A DNA stretch of 64,000 nucleotides from Cerioporus squamosus (GCA_022592435.1 JABYQS010000044.1:1-64000); one strand, 5' to 3'. Positions 47,901 through 59,745 are shown, numbered from the stretch's first letter. Made by a program: numbers and translations. Notes: generated from the letters alone by a model not told the origin.

Positions 47901-50251
47901 TGCCTGCACCTGCAGAACGCGGATCGCAGCCGAGGAGCAACAACGGTTTCCACCGCTCATCGGACAGGACACCGCAGACGTCCTCGAATATGGTAGGAAG
48001 GAGCAACGACCCTTTGGTTCCTCCAGGGCTTGGGTTGGAGAATGTGAGATTGAGGATCATATGAATTTGCATGCATGCAGCGGTGTTGACATTGCTACAG
48101 GTCCTGACAGGCGGCGAAGACGACGGAATCCCAGCACACAGCGAGACCGTCATGATCACCGTTCATGATTCCACTAAGGTCACGTTCAGCTCGGGCTTTG
48201 CGGTATCACAGGTGATCACCGGATTCGAATCCCGCCAAATCATCCTCGGAAATGTCCCGTCTTCTGTGGTGCCTTTGGACATCACCACGGCTTTGCAAAC
48301 AACGTTTGGTGAGGTCGTCGCGGTTCTTCCAGGAGATTCCGCCCCGGACGGCTCGCTCGTGTATCGGGTCACGTTTGCGCAGGCCGACGCCGCTGCCGAA
48401 GCTGCCGCCGCTCTGAACGGCAGTTTGTTCTTTGGCGTTCGAGTTACGGCGCGCGTGGCAGCCAAGAAGTCTACCGGGATTGGCGGCGGAACTCTGTACG
48501 ACGGCGACGTACTCTTCGAGCTCCCCACTCCGCGGTTGACAGCTTTCGTCGGCTACGAGACGAGGGCGCAAGCGGACCGAGCGATCGCCCTCGCAGACAA
48601 GAAGGAGATCAAGGGGATGCTCGTTACGGCCAGTATGTACCAGGGCCTCCCAATGGTCGGAGCCTTCAACGTCCGCATCGAAGGTTTGCCTCCCGACACC
48701 ACCGTCAAGGACCTCGGGCGGTTCGGCAAGTTCGACACGCACATGTTCGATCGCCCCAAGTACACGTCGATGTCCGGCGCCATACAAGGGTTGCGCCACA
48801 AGCTGTTGCAGCATGACGAGAAGGTCACCGTCAATGTCCTCCCACCTCCTTATCGGAAGATGTTCCGTCTGTGGGCGCACTTCTCTGATGAGCAGATTGC
48901 CGCAGTAGCCTGCGAGAACCTACACAGGTTCTGCCCCCTCTTCACCGGCAAGCAGAGGATCTTCGCGCACCATATCAAGTCCCTCCGATACAACCTTCCC
49001 GCCGACATCTTCGACATCCTCGCGTACGATATCAACCTGCTCCGCTCCTACTGCGTCGACGACAAAGGTACCAGTATCTCCGTGATCGACAGAAGGCATG
49101 GCGCTGGTCCTACGGCTCCCGTCCTCGTCAAACTCGTCTCGCAGGACATGTCCGCACTCAGCAAACTCAAGGCCGCTTTCGACCGTCTACTCCGAGGCGA
49201 AAAGGTCACCGAGAACGGGCAGGTCGTCTGGAACGACTTCTTCGGCAGTCCTGGGGGCATAGAGTTCCTGGCCGAGTTGGAGAAGATTCACCCGAGGGTG
49301 AGAATAAATCGAGACCCGCGCAGGCGAACACTGGCTCTGTTCGGTCGGGAGCCGCACCGAGCTCGTGTTCGTGAGGATATCCTCGCTCGCGCCAGGCTCC
49401 TCAGGGCTCAGCACCAGCGGCGCTATCCTGTCGCCGGGGATCTCATCGGGGTCTTCATGAGCGAGGACCTATACAAGCTGCAGAGCGAGCTTGGTCGCGA
49501 GAATGTTTGGTTCGATCTGACTCACAAGGAGCTCGTCGTCCGGGGAAATGAGGACGCTCAGAAGGTCGCGGGACTGGCGGTGCATCATGCTCGACAGCGT
49601 CGGCAGAGACGTGCTGTCCGCGCCGATGCTGCATGTCCCGTCTGCTTCGATGACCCCTCGCATCCCGTCACTCTCTCCTGCGGACATAGATGGTGCCGAG
49701 CCTGCCTCACGGGTTATATGCACGCCTCTGTCGACAACAAGACCTTCCCGCTGAAGTGCCTCGGAAACGAAGCGAAGTGCTCCCATTGCATCCCCATCTC
49801 CATCGCTGAGCAGCTCCTCACCACCAACGAGTTCGACGCCGTCGTGCGCGCCTCCTTCCTGGCCTACGTGCAGTCCCGTCCGGACGAATTCCACTACTGT
49901 CCCACCCCAGACTGCCCGCAGGTCTACCGCAAGACGAAGCGGAACACGGTCCTCCAATGCCCGTCGTGCCTCATCCGCATCTGTCCGCACTGCGACACCG
50001 AGTGGCACGAGAGCGGCTCCTGCCAAGACCGCGACCCGCAGGACGAGTACCTGTTCGAGCAGTGGAAGGGCCGCCACGACGTCAAGGACTGCCCGAGCTG
50101 CAAGGTCCCCATCGAGCGCATGGCGGGCTGCAACCACATGACATGCGTCAGCTGCAAGACGCACATCTGCTGGGCGTGTCTCGCGACGTTCCCGACGAGC
50201 CAAGAGGTCTACGACCACATGCGCGCCATACATGGCGGCATCGGGCTCTGA
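44978..50251 (+). CDS. CCCH zinc-finger, RRM-like, RBR-type E3 ubiquitin ligase (1509 residues)
   Basis: Thirteen exons, all phases agreeing: 44978-45181, 45252-45398, 45468-45542, 45602-45685, 45733-45873, 45927-46064, 46117-46350, 46416-46469, 46520-46845, 46899-47604, 47658-47822, 47888-47992, 48101-50251. Four CCCH fingers: C223-x7-C-x4-C-x3-H, C280-x7-C-x5-C-x3-H, C371-x7-C-x4-C-x3-H and C732-x7-C-x4-C-x3-H. Residues ~490-640 are a Lys/Glu-rich low-complexity stretch. An RRM-like segment starts at QIILGNVPSSV (~840), with a second at AFNVRIEGLPPDTT. RING1 begins C1305-PVC, the IBR contains FHYCPTPDCPQVY and CPHCDTEWH, and the Rcat reads CPSCKVPIERMAGC1470NHM with the expected catalytic Cys. 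RBR ligases pass ubiquitin via that Cys. RNA binding by the fingers suggests RNA-linked ubiquitylation; that is inference. Confidence 0.85.
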
Positions 50252-51041
50252 TTCATGGTGCTCTTGACGCGTCACCGTCGGACCTCGCACTTTTTCCCAG
50301 TATCATTGTCATCCCTCCTGATGTTCCTCTCCCAGTCCGCCTTCCCATATCCAGTACCCACACGACTTTGTTCGCTGTATTGTGGTTGTTTTCTGTTGCC
50401 AATGACCTACAAGTTCTGTACTTCCACCCATGAATCCTTCGCCCGCGGATTATAAGACTATTGCTCCCTCACAGCCTACTCCACCTCGGATGTCTCCTGT
50501 AGCTCCCTCTCCCTTCATGCCTACTCATTCTCGCAATCGGGACTTGTCTTGTTGTTGTCGTCTGCCCTGCTGTATCTCTCTATATCGTGTCTCGCTTCCG
50601 CAGTAGCGCTGTACTAGTATGTGCCAGTCCTGGCGTGCTTTGATACAACTCTCGACAGATAGAGGACCTAATACAGGGTGAACGTTTGATTCATTGCATG
50701 AGGTGCGTGCTCGTACGACGCAACAAGAGATTGTGACAAAGTTTGTGATACAGTTGGGCTTGGCTGGGGGGGGCGATGGTGGTTGTATGGTTGCATGGTG
50801 TATGTGTGTGCAGAGACATCCGGGGTGGGGATAATAGGTACATTGATAGATAGATAGGCCACGACGCAAGAAGCACAGGGAGAGATGGGAGATGGGAGAC
50901 GAGACGAGATGAGAGGGGGGAAAGCCGATCGAGCAATACGGAGACAGACTGTAGAATCAAACAACAACACACGATTTGCGTCCGTTCGATCTGGGAGTGG
51001 GTGAGAGCCACGTAAGTAAGTATACGATCGCACAGTTCAGC
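50252..51041. other. Convergent intergenic region with purine-rich tract and GATA repeats
   Basis: No supported gene. GATAGATAGATAG occurs at about 50846-50860 and a GAGATGGGAGAC-type purine tract at about 50880-50925. Probably the two 3' UTRs. Confidence 0.5.
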
Positions 51042-53625
51042 TCAGACGTCGACTAGGTGCACAAACTAGAAGGAGGAGAGACAAGACGTGCCGGTCAGTA
51101 CGCAGCACAGCGCCACCTCGCAAAGAATAGCTGCACTCACACTCGAGTAGGGTCTCACAGGACTCCGCCCCTGCAGCGGCAACGAGTCCAGCAGCTCCGG
51201 GACGCTCGGGTCATACTTGATGAAATGCCTCCGATGGTCCATCCAGCCCTCCGTCGGGGACGGATAGTTCTTGAGCTCCTCCGGGTTCGCAAGGTGGTGC
51301 GGGGCATACACGATAAACCGCTCGCCCTTGTCCGTTACGTACAGATGATCCCCGCGCCGGTTCCAGTACCCGTGGCGCACCTGCTGCCGCCGAGTCTGGT
51401 TCTGGTTCTGGTGCACGGCCGCGGCCGCAGACGCGGACGAGGAACCCCGATTGCCGAATGACTCGGTGTACGCGGAGTGCGCGGGCGGGCGCGGGAGCGG
51501 ATTCCGCAGTGGCGACGTCGCCCGCGACTGGGAGCGCGAGGGGTTCGGGTTGGGCGAGGTGCGCGCGTACGACGACGAGCTCGGGTAGGACGCATTGGAC
51601 GAGTACTGTTGCTGTTGTGCCTGGGAGTATGGTGATGATGCGTGGCGGGGCGATGTTGACGGCGGGGAGTTCGCGACAGGTAATGTATGGCTCCGGGATA
51701 TCTGGCGGGCGTGATGTGATCCGCCCTCTGGTGAAGGGCGCGTGTAGTACGACGACGGTGGTGTCCTAGAGGGCGGGGTGCGATTTGCCGGCTGAGGGGT
51801 AGAGTTCACCTCGCGCTCGCGATCCCTGCGATCCCGGTCCCGGTCCCGCTCGCGATCTTCGCGATCTCGCTCGCGCTCGCGCTGCTCGTACTCGCGACCA
51901 CCGTCCCGACTGCGAGAAGGGGCGCGGTCGTACGAACGAGGGGTCCGCGGGTAGGACTTGCGCTCCTGCTCCTCTGGGATCGTGTAGACGTTCGGTGTTG
52001 GATACGTCTGGTTGCGGCTTACCTCCCGACCAGGACTTGTCTTTGACGAGGCTGGCGGCGTCCCAGCCACTACGAGCGGACTGAGCAGACCCTGCGGCTC
52101 TTCCGTGAACATTAGCAGGCCAAGTCCAGAATTCCCGCCGGTAGGTGTAGTCGAGGAGGACGTCGACGTCGAACTAGGAGTTGACGACGACGAGGACGAC
52201 CCAGATGTCTGCCGCCTCATGCTATTCGATCGCGAAGGTGCCGCAGACGAGGGGCCGTAGATATTGCTATGAGTGGGGGCAGGCGTCCGCGAGGGCGTGC
52301 GCTCAGCATCATCGTAGCTCGTGCGTCTCGGCGGCGGGGTCGAGTAGTGATCGGGTGTACGAACGATGTTCGGCGAGAAGGTGAGGTGCATCTCCCGCTG
52401 AGCACTGTAGGCCTCGCGGTCACGATCTGCATCGCGATCGCGCGACGACGGGGTAGGAAGCGTGGTGCTACGGGACGCAGTGACTGCCGCAGCAGCAGCC
52501 GAAGCGGAGGAAGAGGCCGAAGAGGTGGTATGACTCCGGTAGTGCGAGGAGTAGTGCTGAGACGCTTGAGATGGCTGTGGCGGTTCCCCGGTTGGTGGCC
52601 GAGGAGACACATCGCGACTACGCTGACGTGCATGGTGCTGCGCAGAGCTCGGAGGCTGCTGGTACTGTGACGGTTGCTGATATTGCGAGGACTGTTGGTA
52701 CTGCGAAGCCGTCTGTGGTCGTTCTTGGGCACGTTGCGACTCCTGCTGCAGCCGTTGCTGTTGCTGTTGCTGTTGTTGCTGAAAGGTGGAGTAGGAGGAC
52801 ACCGTGGCCGGGGCCGACGAAGGAGCGGACCGATCATTCGAGCGGCTCTGATCGTACGCGCCAGAATCGTAGGCAGTGCGAGAGTTACTGTTTGTACGGA
52901 CATGGTCGCGCGATGACTGAGATGGGGGTTGGGAATATTGTGGGGGCGGCGGCGGAATCACAGCTTGCGGGGGCGGTGGGGGAATAACGGCTTGCGGAGG
53001 AGGCGGAAGACCTTTATCCAACTGCCGAGGCTGCCCTTGGCTGGCCTGCTGCTGCTGGCTAGCTGTTCCATTGCTCGCTGATGGCGCACTACCCTCCTTT
53101 GCCAGATCCTTCGGCGCCCACACCCAGGGCGTGTGAGGGACACCATTGGACATGTCCTTCATGTGTCGCTCGTTCGCTGGTGTATCATCCCTATCGTACA
53201 ACACGATGACTACTTGGGACACTACAGAAGCACGATGTGGCGTACCTGATGTGCATGTTCTCCAACCCCAACGGATTATCTGACAACTTCGTCGCCCAGT
53301 ACGATGCATCTCCTGGGTTCGGTATGCGCTTGAACGGATTGTGAGCTTGGGCGACCGCCGCTCCCCAGCCTGGATGTGGCGCCCACATAGGCACCGAAGT
53401 CTGCGTCATGCCAGGCTGCGGGCGGAACATGGGGTTAGGTTGCCATTGGCCATTCATCCATGTCTGCGGGTTAACGCCTGCGGGCACGGGAGGAGGTGCA
53501 GCGTTGAAGGGAGCGGATGCGTACCAAGTGTTCGCGTGCACCCATCCGTGGGTCATGGTCGGGATGTAGGTCGTGTTGGAGAACGGACCAGGGACGTTGG
53601 CACCGGACTTCATGACATGGGCCAT
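51042..53625 (-). CDS. Low-complexity Gln/Pro/Ser-rich protein with conserved ends, function unknown
   Basis: Exons 53625-53246, 53190-51141 and 51065-51042 give 817 residues. The N-terminal ~150 residues look conserved (PTMTHGWVHANTWYASAPFN, MWAPHPGWGAAVAQAHNPFK, DNPLGLENMHIRDDTPANER, TPWVWAPKDL). The C-terminus has another conserved block (YWNRRGDHLYVTDKGERFIV, YPSPTEGWMDHRRHFIKYD). Between them are about 550 residues of low complexity: PPPPQAVIPP repeats, a poly-Q run, many SQ/SR dipeptides and an RE/RD run (REQRE...DRERDRDR). Such sequence is typical of condensate-forming or RNA-associated scaffold proteins, but no domain supports a function. Donor GTGAGT and acceptor CCTTCTAG make the last short exon likely; without splicing the tail would end at 51066. 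Confidence 0.7.
51824..51898 (-). repeat. RE/RD dipeptide-coding repeat
   Basis: Imperfect 6-nt repeats (CGGTCC/CGCTCG/CGATCT on the plus strand) encode Arg-Glu and Arg-Asp runs inside the low-complexity gene. Confidence 0.6.
52741..52782 (-). repeat. CAG/CAA repeat coding poly-Gln
   Basis: GTTGCT trinucleotide-type repeats on the plus strand read CAACAGCAACAG on the minus strand, giving an uninterrupted run of about eight Gln. Confidence 0.7.
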
Positions 53626-54984
53626 GGTGAGCGAGACGTGCGCGGGAATGATATGATCGGTGGACGGTGGGACGGGATGGAGTGGCGATTAGGGCTTTCT
53701 ATAGACAAGGGCATAGATATACAGACGGAGACTACTAGGATGTCGGCACGGCGTTATCCACAACGTCGCGATGCAGGTGAGCGCGCTGTGAAGGAGACCC
53801 ACTGTTATCGAGCCAGTACAACTGGCGTCCGGACGAGGGGGGCGGATTGCTCTGCAACCTGTGCAGGGGGCGCGGCAGCGAGATGACGGCAGATGCGCGG
53901 GGATGTTACGAGAATGGGACGAGGTAGATATATGCGGTACGAAACGGGGGCTGAACAAGGGCGACGGATGCACTGCAGGACCCGGCTTTGGCTCTCTGCG
54001 GCCGTTTCCTCCGTCAGCGACCAATCAAGCTCGGAGTTGCCGCTACTCACCTGAACCAGACCGATCGGGGTCAGACTCTCCGCCGCAAACCCAGCGAGCG
54101 TAGGTTTCTCGACAATCGGTGGATGTAGGCAGTGGGAAACGCGTCACGGAGGCGAGACTGGAGAGAGCGCGTGAAGAAGTGCACTCGCCGCTCGGCCACA
54201 ATAGATCGGAGTCGGAAGCAGGCAGGCTGACCGGGGTCGGGGTCGTCGGGAGGCGCGAGCACGATGCGAGAAACAGCGAGCAGCCCAGTCCGGGGTCGTC
54301 GCAGACAGCGAGCTGCGAGAAATGTGTCGCGGAGAGATGGGAGAGCGATGTCTGGCAGCAAGAGGTCCATGTCGGCCAGGCTGTCCCGTTCACTGTTTGC
54401 TCGTGTTTGTCCCAGGTGGCATAAGGGCTTAAGTGGCGGCCGCGCCACGCAGCGTGTTCAGCCTCGAGTCTCTCCTTGTCCTCCTGCCAGGCTGCCACAA
54501 TAACTAGTCATGAGCATGCGTCCTTGTGCTCGCAGTCTTGCAGCCTTATTCCCAAAGTGAACCATCGACGCCGTCGCGTCGCGTCGACCGCACTCCTCCA
54601 CGTGTCCTCGGTAAGATGGTTATCTTGATCGGGCAGGTCGCACAGCATGCAATCGGGTAGGAGGTGCGCTGAACTGAGTTCGCTACACCGACTGCGAGGG
54701 GCCCACTGAATTGAGAATGTATGTCTTCTGTATTGATTGATTTGCAAGAGTCACAGCGGCATCGGACCCTCTGAGCACCTCGCAGTCGATGCTGCCCCGA
54801 CTCGCATCGCATATCATCCTGCAAGTCAAAGAATGGCAATGCAGAACCCCAGGAAAGAAAATATGTTATCATTCCTGGAGCTACATCGACATGCCACGTA
54901 AACCAGCAGTGAGCGACATGACTCTATATCACAATCCAGTCGCACGTTAACACACTCCTCTGTCCCCCCAGATTCTCATCCGTC
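53626..54984. other. Divergent intergenic region, no firm gene
   Basis: A minus-strand ORF with ATG at 54498 starts MAAWQEDKERLEAEHAAWRG, which looks protein-like, and an overlapping frame reads LADMDLLLPDIALPSLRDT. I found no intron joining them and no family, so no gene is called. The rest holds promoters of both neighbours. Confidence 0.35.
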
Positions 54985-57034
54985 ATGTCCGACCAGCCTC
55001 AGGACACTCCGCTGTTCTGCGTACTCGGCCTGCTCACGACGGCGATCCACACCATCGAGTCCGAGCTCGCAGCCGCTCAGATGCCCACCTTCACTCTCGA
55101 ACCCAGATGGCACCCGCTCGACCTGCCCGACGCCGTTCCCAGCCCACGGCTCTTCGAGGCCCGCAGAGTGGCGATGGCTTCCGCCAACCTGATCAAATCG
55201 CTGGTCCAAGATGTCGGCACTGCTCTCATCGTACGCCGCCTCCGCCGGGCTCATCCACTACTGAGCCTGGCCCTCCTCACTGACATGCGTCTGTATACAG
55301 GACATGTCGGCCAAGACGGTTGACACGGCCTCAAATATCATGACTGCCGACATCGGGCTTGTCGACGTCTTCAAACACGACGAAGAGAAGACCAGAGCGC
55401 TGCACGTGGACAAGATGGTCTCAAGGCTGCCCCAAGGCAAGAAAGTCAACCCGCAAAAGCTCGCGCGCTGCTTGCGTCTGCTCAGCGCTGAACATTGGTC
55501 AGTACTACCTCTCCGCCTGGCCTGGAGTGCGCCAGCGTATCCAGGGTGCTGACCTTCGCAACATCGCTTTGCGACTACCTATCTAGGTGGACCGAACCGT
55601 CCCCAGGGGTATTCGCCCCGACGCGGTGGGCCCTCCTCAACACCCGCGACACCCCCACATGGGCATTCCACGACCCGCCTGCGTGGGGTGCCATGATCGG
55701 ATGCACGGCGTTCACCGAGCACATGACGAACCCCGCCACGATGAACGCAGACGACATCGACTCTGCGCCCTTCGTCATCGACTGGCACAAGCGAGGCAAC
55801 ACGCAGGACGCGAACTGGTGGAAGTGGATGGAGCGCGAACCTGCGCGAACCCGAGCGGCTCGCTCGTTTCGCGTCCGCCATGGAGGGTGCTGGTCAGTGT
55901 TGAACGTTGAACGTCGAAGCACGCAAGGGGTGCCCACTGGCATAGGCTGACTCTCCGCACAGGCTACGCCAACATCGCCGCGATAAGAGCTGACTATCCC
56001 TGGGAGTCTCTCCCGCCCAACACCACGCTCGTCGACGTTGGCTCCGGAATCGGATCCGTCGCTCTGCACGTGCTCATGCATGTATACACCACGGTCCCTA
56101 CGCTCAAAGTCGTTCTGCAGGATCGCGAGGGTCCAGTGGGAGAGGCGAAGAAGTACTGGGCGGAGGAGTTCCCCAATGCGCTCGAGGATGGTCACGTCGA
56201 GTTCGAGGTGCACAACTTCTTTGAGGAGAATCGGAGGAACGGTCCCAACACCATATACTGGTCGCGGTTCATCATGCGTGCGTTCCTCACTGGTCCCCTC
56301 ACATGCGGAGACTGATGCTCGTTGTAGACGACTGGCACGACAAGTGGGTCTCGCATTGACCTTTGGTACTGACCTTGTTGAACAATTTTGCAGATACGCC
56401 GTCAAGATCCTCAAACAGATTCGTGCGGTGTGCCACTCAACCTCTCGAGGTACGCTCGGCTTCAATTCCCTAGCAAAGTTTATTGGCTGACTCGGCCGCT
56501 CTGTGTACCCCAGTGCTCCTTGCCGATTGCATCATGTGCGAAGCCATTCAAGTCAGCCAGAGGACGGCAAGACCCTCAGTGATACCTTTGAAGCTATCGA
56601 CAACAATGGGGTAAGCCATCGCACCAAAGTCTATCTAAACCATCCACTCGTGTCTGACGCGGCTGACGATACTGCATCACGATTACGTAGCCCTATGAGC
56701 CGATCTCAGCTCCATACCCTCTCCCGCAGAACTTTGGATTCGCCACGAAGGTCTCAAACCTTTTCGACATCGTATGTACTAGTACATCATCCGCAACTGG
56801 CCCTGCTGAACTAATCGGGGCGAACTGCCATAGCTCATGTTGAACAACGTAAACGCCCTGGAGCGCACCCTACCTGAGTTCGAGAAGATTGTTGCTGCAT
56901 CTGGCTTCAAGCTCGCCAAGGTCTATCCCACTCGTGGGCGATGTGGAAGTGCGTCCCAATTCCCCTTATTGTCCATCTTTGGAGTTAGACTGTTGACGTG
57001 CTCTCCGCAAGTCCTTGAGCTGATCCCAAACTGA
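54985..57034 (+). CDS. SAM-dependent O-methyltransferase (COMT-like) with two frame breaks
   Basis: Exons 54985-55230, 55301-55497, 55587-55892, 55963-56277, 56328-56343, 56394-56449, 56514-56610, 56691-56771, 56834-56948, 57012-57034. The N-terminal dimerisation part includes VNPQKLARCLRLLSAEHW and PGVFAPTRWALLN, as in plant/fungal caffeate-type O-methyltransferases. The SAM site is TTLVDVGSGIGSVALHV, followed by VVLQDREGPV and, across an intron, HDWHDKYAVKILKQIR, where His is the expected catalytic base. A 10-bp tandem duplication (55833-55852) shifts the frame; dropping one copy gives WMEREPERLARFASAMEGAG. A second shift is needed in exon 7 (about 56545-56570) between ADCIMCEAI and DGKTLSDTFEAIDNNG. 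As read, the gene would be truncated: either a young pseudogene or sequence errors. Substrate probably a small phenolic or secondary metabolite. Confidence 0.75.
55833..55852 (+). repeat. 10-bp tandem duplication in the methyltransferase gene
   Basis: GCGCGAACCT is directly followed by GCGCGAACCC. The second copy disrupts the reading frame. Confidence 0.8.
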
Positions 57035-57245
57035 AGTTATTGTCTCCGTTACCGTTGATACCTCTTACTTAGTTGTGAACCAATGCCTTATAGCGACCTG
57101 GCGTACTGCGTTTAGCACCTCTCTGTGAGCATCCGGACCGCATCTCCGAACGACCCACGTGGTGAAGGTTTACCCATATTGGGGAAATTCTTGCTTCACC
57201 TGCTAGGCGTAGCAGGTGCTCTCGTGCCGCTACCATCCTTCCACC

Positions 57246-58240
57246 ATGTCTGCTATTCAGATGCTTGCACGACAACGCCTCGCTTCATCTTCTCTGCTGT
57301 TTGCATGTCAGCGACAATGTCGACAACACGTAGTCGCGGCAAGACGAATCGCAGCCGCCACGCAACCAGCGCGCCACTACGCAAAGCCAGCGAAGAAGGC
57401 CAAGGGCAAGGAGAAGGCCCAGGACGACGCTTCCGCCTCGCACGCACACGGGAAGAAGCAGTCTAAAGGGGTCTCCACGGACGCACTCGTGCCCGCGTCG
57501 CAGCGCATCGCCGCGAGCCCAGAGTACAAGGGCGCCGAGAGCAAGATGCAGGGTGTGCTCGACTGGTTCCGGAAGGAGGTGGCCGCTCTCGAGACACGGG
57601 CTACGGGTCGCGTCACCCCGGCGGTGTTGTCTCCGGTACGTGTCATGCTGCCTAACGCGCAGGATGGACGGGGCGTGCGGCTGGAGGAGATTGCTACGGT
57701 GGGCGTAAAGGAGGGCACGACGCTGCTTGTGACGGTTTTCGAGGAACATGTGAGTAAATGCGCTGTCAGCTGTAGAGTAACATGTCTCAACGAGTACTGG
57801 CTTGGCTGCGCTAGTAGACCTTGAAGTACGTTGAGCAAGCTATCTACGAGGCCAAGATTCCTGGTATCACTCCCCAGAAGCTCGACAACCGGACCATCAA
57901 GGTGCCAATACCGAAGTAAGCACACGGGTGCACATACACGTATGGAGGTGGTGCTCATGCATATCTTGCAGGCCGACTGTTGAGACGCGAAACGCGCTCT
58001 ATACAACGGCAAGCCGCCAGGCAGAGGATGTGCGCGTACAGATGCGCAAGCTGCACCAGGCACTCTTGAAGAAAGCAGCCATAGACAAGCACTCGGCGGA
58101 CTTCTCTACCGTATGTCTTCCGTAATTGCCCGCTTGGCAAAGGATGGTGTTGATGTATGCGACAGTACCAAGGTCTCAGTGACAAGTTCATGGGCGAGCT
58201 GGATAAGATTCTCGCCCATTTGAAGAAGGCCACGAGCTGA
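57246..58240 (+). CDS. RRF1: Mitochondrial ribosome recycling factor
   Basis: Four exons, 57246-57749, 57818-57915, 57972-58110, 58166-58240, in phase, give 271 residues. The first ~45 residues are Arg/Ala/Ser-rich without acidic residues, a mitochondrial presequence; a Lys-rich linker follows (KPAKKAKGKEKAQ). The core has RRF marks: LDWFRKEVAALETRATGRVT, LEEIATVGVKEGTTLLVTVF, and after the exon joins YVEQAIYEAKIPGITPQKLD, IKVPIPKPTVETR and RKLHQALLKKA, ending with the helix DKFMGELDKILAHLKKA. RRF with mitochondrial EF-G2 splits post-termination ribosomes. No frame break seen. Confidence 0.95.
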
Positions 58241-58540
58241 AGGACCCTTTCCGCTCGCATCGCGCATATAATCTTGCATAGCACATCACGCGCACGCACT
58301 ATATGCTTCTACATGCTAATACATTTCCACTCCTCGTACACGGGCACAAGACTAGAACAAACGATTGTGTGCGAGGGAACTGCCTGTACTGCGCCTGCGC
58401 ATTCTGGGGCAACTGGTGTTCGGTATCGCACTCTATGATATTACAGCAGTCTATGGTGATCTTCAGGGTAGATACAGGATACTTTTGCAGAATCTATGCG
58501 GAACGGTGTACAACTACCGTCCCTCAACTGCCTAGTCCTC
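58241..58540. other. Convergent 3' flanks of RRF1 and ORT1
   Basis: 300 bp of A/T-richer sequence; nothing else seen. Confidence 0.5.
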
Positions 58541-59745
58541 TCACCCGAACCTCTTGCTTAACCCGTCGTAAATTAAGAAGATCAACGCACTGCTCGGAAT
58601 CGCTCTCGCGACCGTGATCCCACAGCCGGCATACAACCCCCTCAACCCGCCCTTCCGCCACATCTCCCTCGCCGTCCCAAAGAACGTCGCGCGCCCGCCG
58701 CCCGCGCGCGGCCCCCGCAGCTCCGCCTCCGTCTGCATCGCGCTCTTCACCGTGTCCGCAGGGAAGAGCGCGACGTTGTACGCCACGCCCGCGCACGCGC
58801 CCGCGACGCCGCTCTCCCATGCGCGCAGCTCGCGCTTGTCCGAGAGCCCGCGCCGCGCGAGGAGCATGGACGCGACGCCTTCCTTGGCGGCGAACCAGGC
58901 TGCGCCGCCGCCCGTCTCACGGATGAGCGTGCCTGTGTGCCCGAGCCAGAGCCCGCGGATGCCGGTCTCGCGGACGACGGATGTGAGCACGGCTATGGGG
59001 CCGGGGAGCTTGCGTACTGTTGGTGCTGGTGCTGAAGATGAGGGAGGTGCTGCCACGGGCCCGCTGGGGTGGGCGGAGAGTGCAGCGGCGGCAGTGGGGG
59101 ATGTCATGGCAGCGGGTGCAGCGTCGGGGAGGATGAGTGCCGGGGTCATTAGCATCTGGACCTGCATCTTGCACTTCACGAGCTCAATGGGCGTCCTGTA
59201 TAGCATGATAACGTTCAGATCACGTAGTTCTGGACAGACGAACGGCAGAGACGTACAGAACGAAACTCGTAAGGGCACCTGCACCAGCACCTGCCGCCGC
59301 GAGCTGTCCGAGCGAAAGCTGCTGCGAGAGCGGTATGCCTTGGGACCACCGAATAACACGCTGGATCTCCGTGTACGTCCAAAAGAGCGACGCGTTCTCC
59401 GCCATCGCACCCACAATCGGCGCAGGAAGACCCTACCAAGCGAGAATCCATGTCAGGACCTTCCTCTCTCCACCATCGTTGGCAACAGGCTGCGAGAGAC
59501 GCGACACGCACCCTATACAGCCCCCGGATCCCCTCCTTGCGCCATGTCTGCGCCAGACAGTCGAGCGGGCCGCTGAAGCGCGCCTGCTTGTCAAGCACCT
59601 GCGACTGCAGCCGGACCTTCGTGAGGTCGAACGGGTGCTCGAACACCTTCGAGAGGATGCCCGCGGCGCTCCCGAACGAGATGTCCTTCAGCGCGCGGAC
59701 GGTGATCGAGTCCGTCGTCTGCAGCTCCTCCGGGCTCACTTGCAT
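58541..59745 (-). CDS. ORT1: Mitochondrial carrier, ornithine/basic amino acid type
   Basis: Three exons, 59745-59512, 59432-59257 and 59195-58541, in phase, give 354 residues. Three repeats carry the carrier signature: PFDLTKVRLQSQ, PIELVKCKMQVQ and PADTVKSAMQTE. The first repeat reads SFGSAAGILSKVFEHPFD and is followed by GIRGLYRGLPAPIVGAMAEN, like yeast Ort1/Arg11, which exports ornithine from mitochondria for arginine synthesis. The second repeat contains an Ala/Pro/Ser-rich matrix-loop insert (about 155-200). Assignment to ornithine rather than another basic amino acid or carnitine rests on overall resemblance. It sits in the inner membrane. Confidence 0.85.

Noticed and set aside
48218..48236. 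GATTCGAATCC resembling a tRNA T-arm
   Set aside because: No acceptor stem or anticodon arm around it, and it lies in a well-supported coding exon.
54043..54498. Minus-strand ORF starting MAAWQEDKERLEAEHAAW
   Set aside because: The start looks protein-like, but later sequence switches between two frames without splice sites and no family is recognised; kept only as a note in the intergenic entry.
58614..59576. 320-codon plus-strand ORF
   Set aside because: Antisense to the mitochondrial carrier exons, whose codons and motifs are clearly real.
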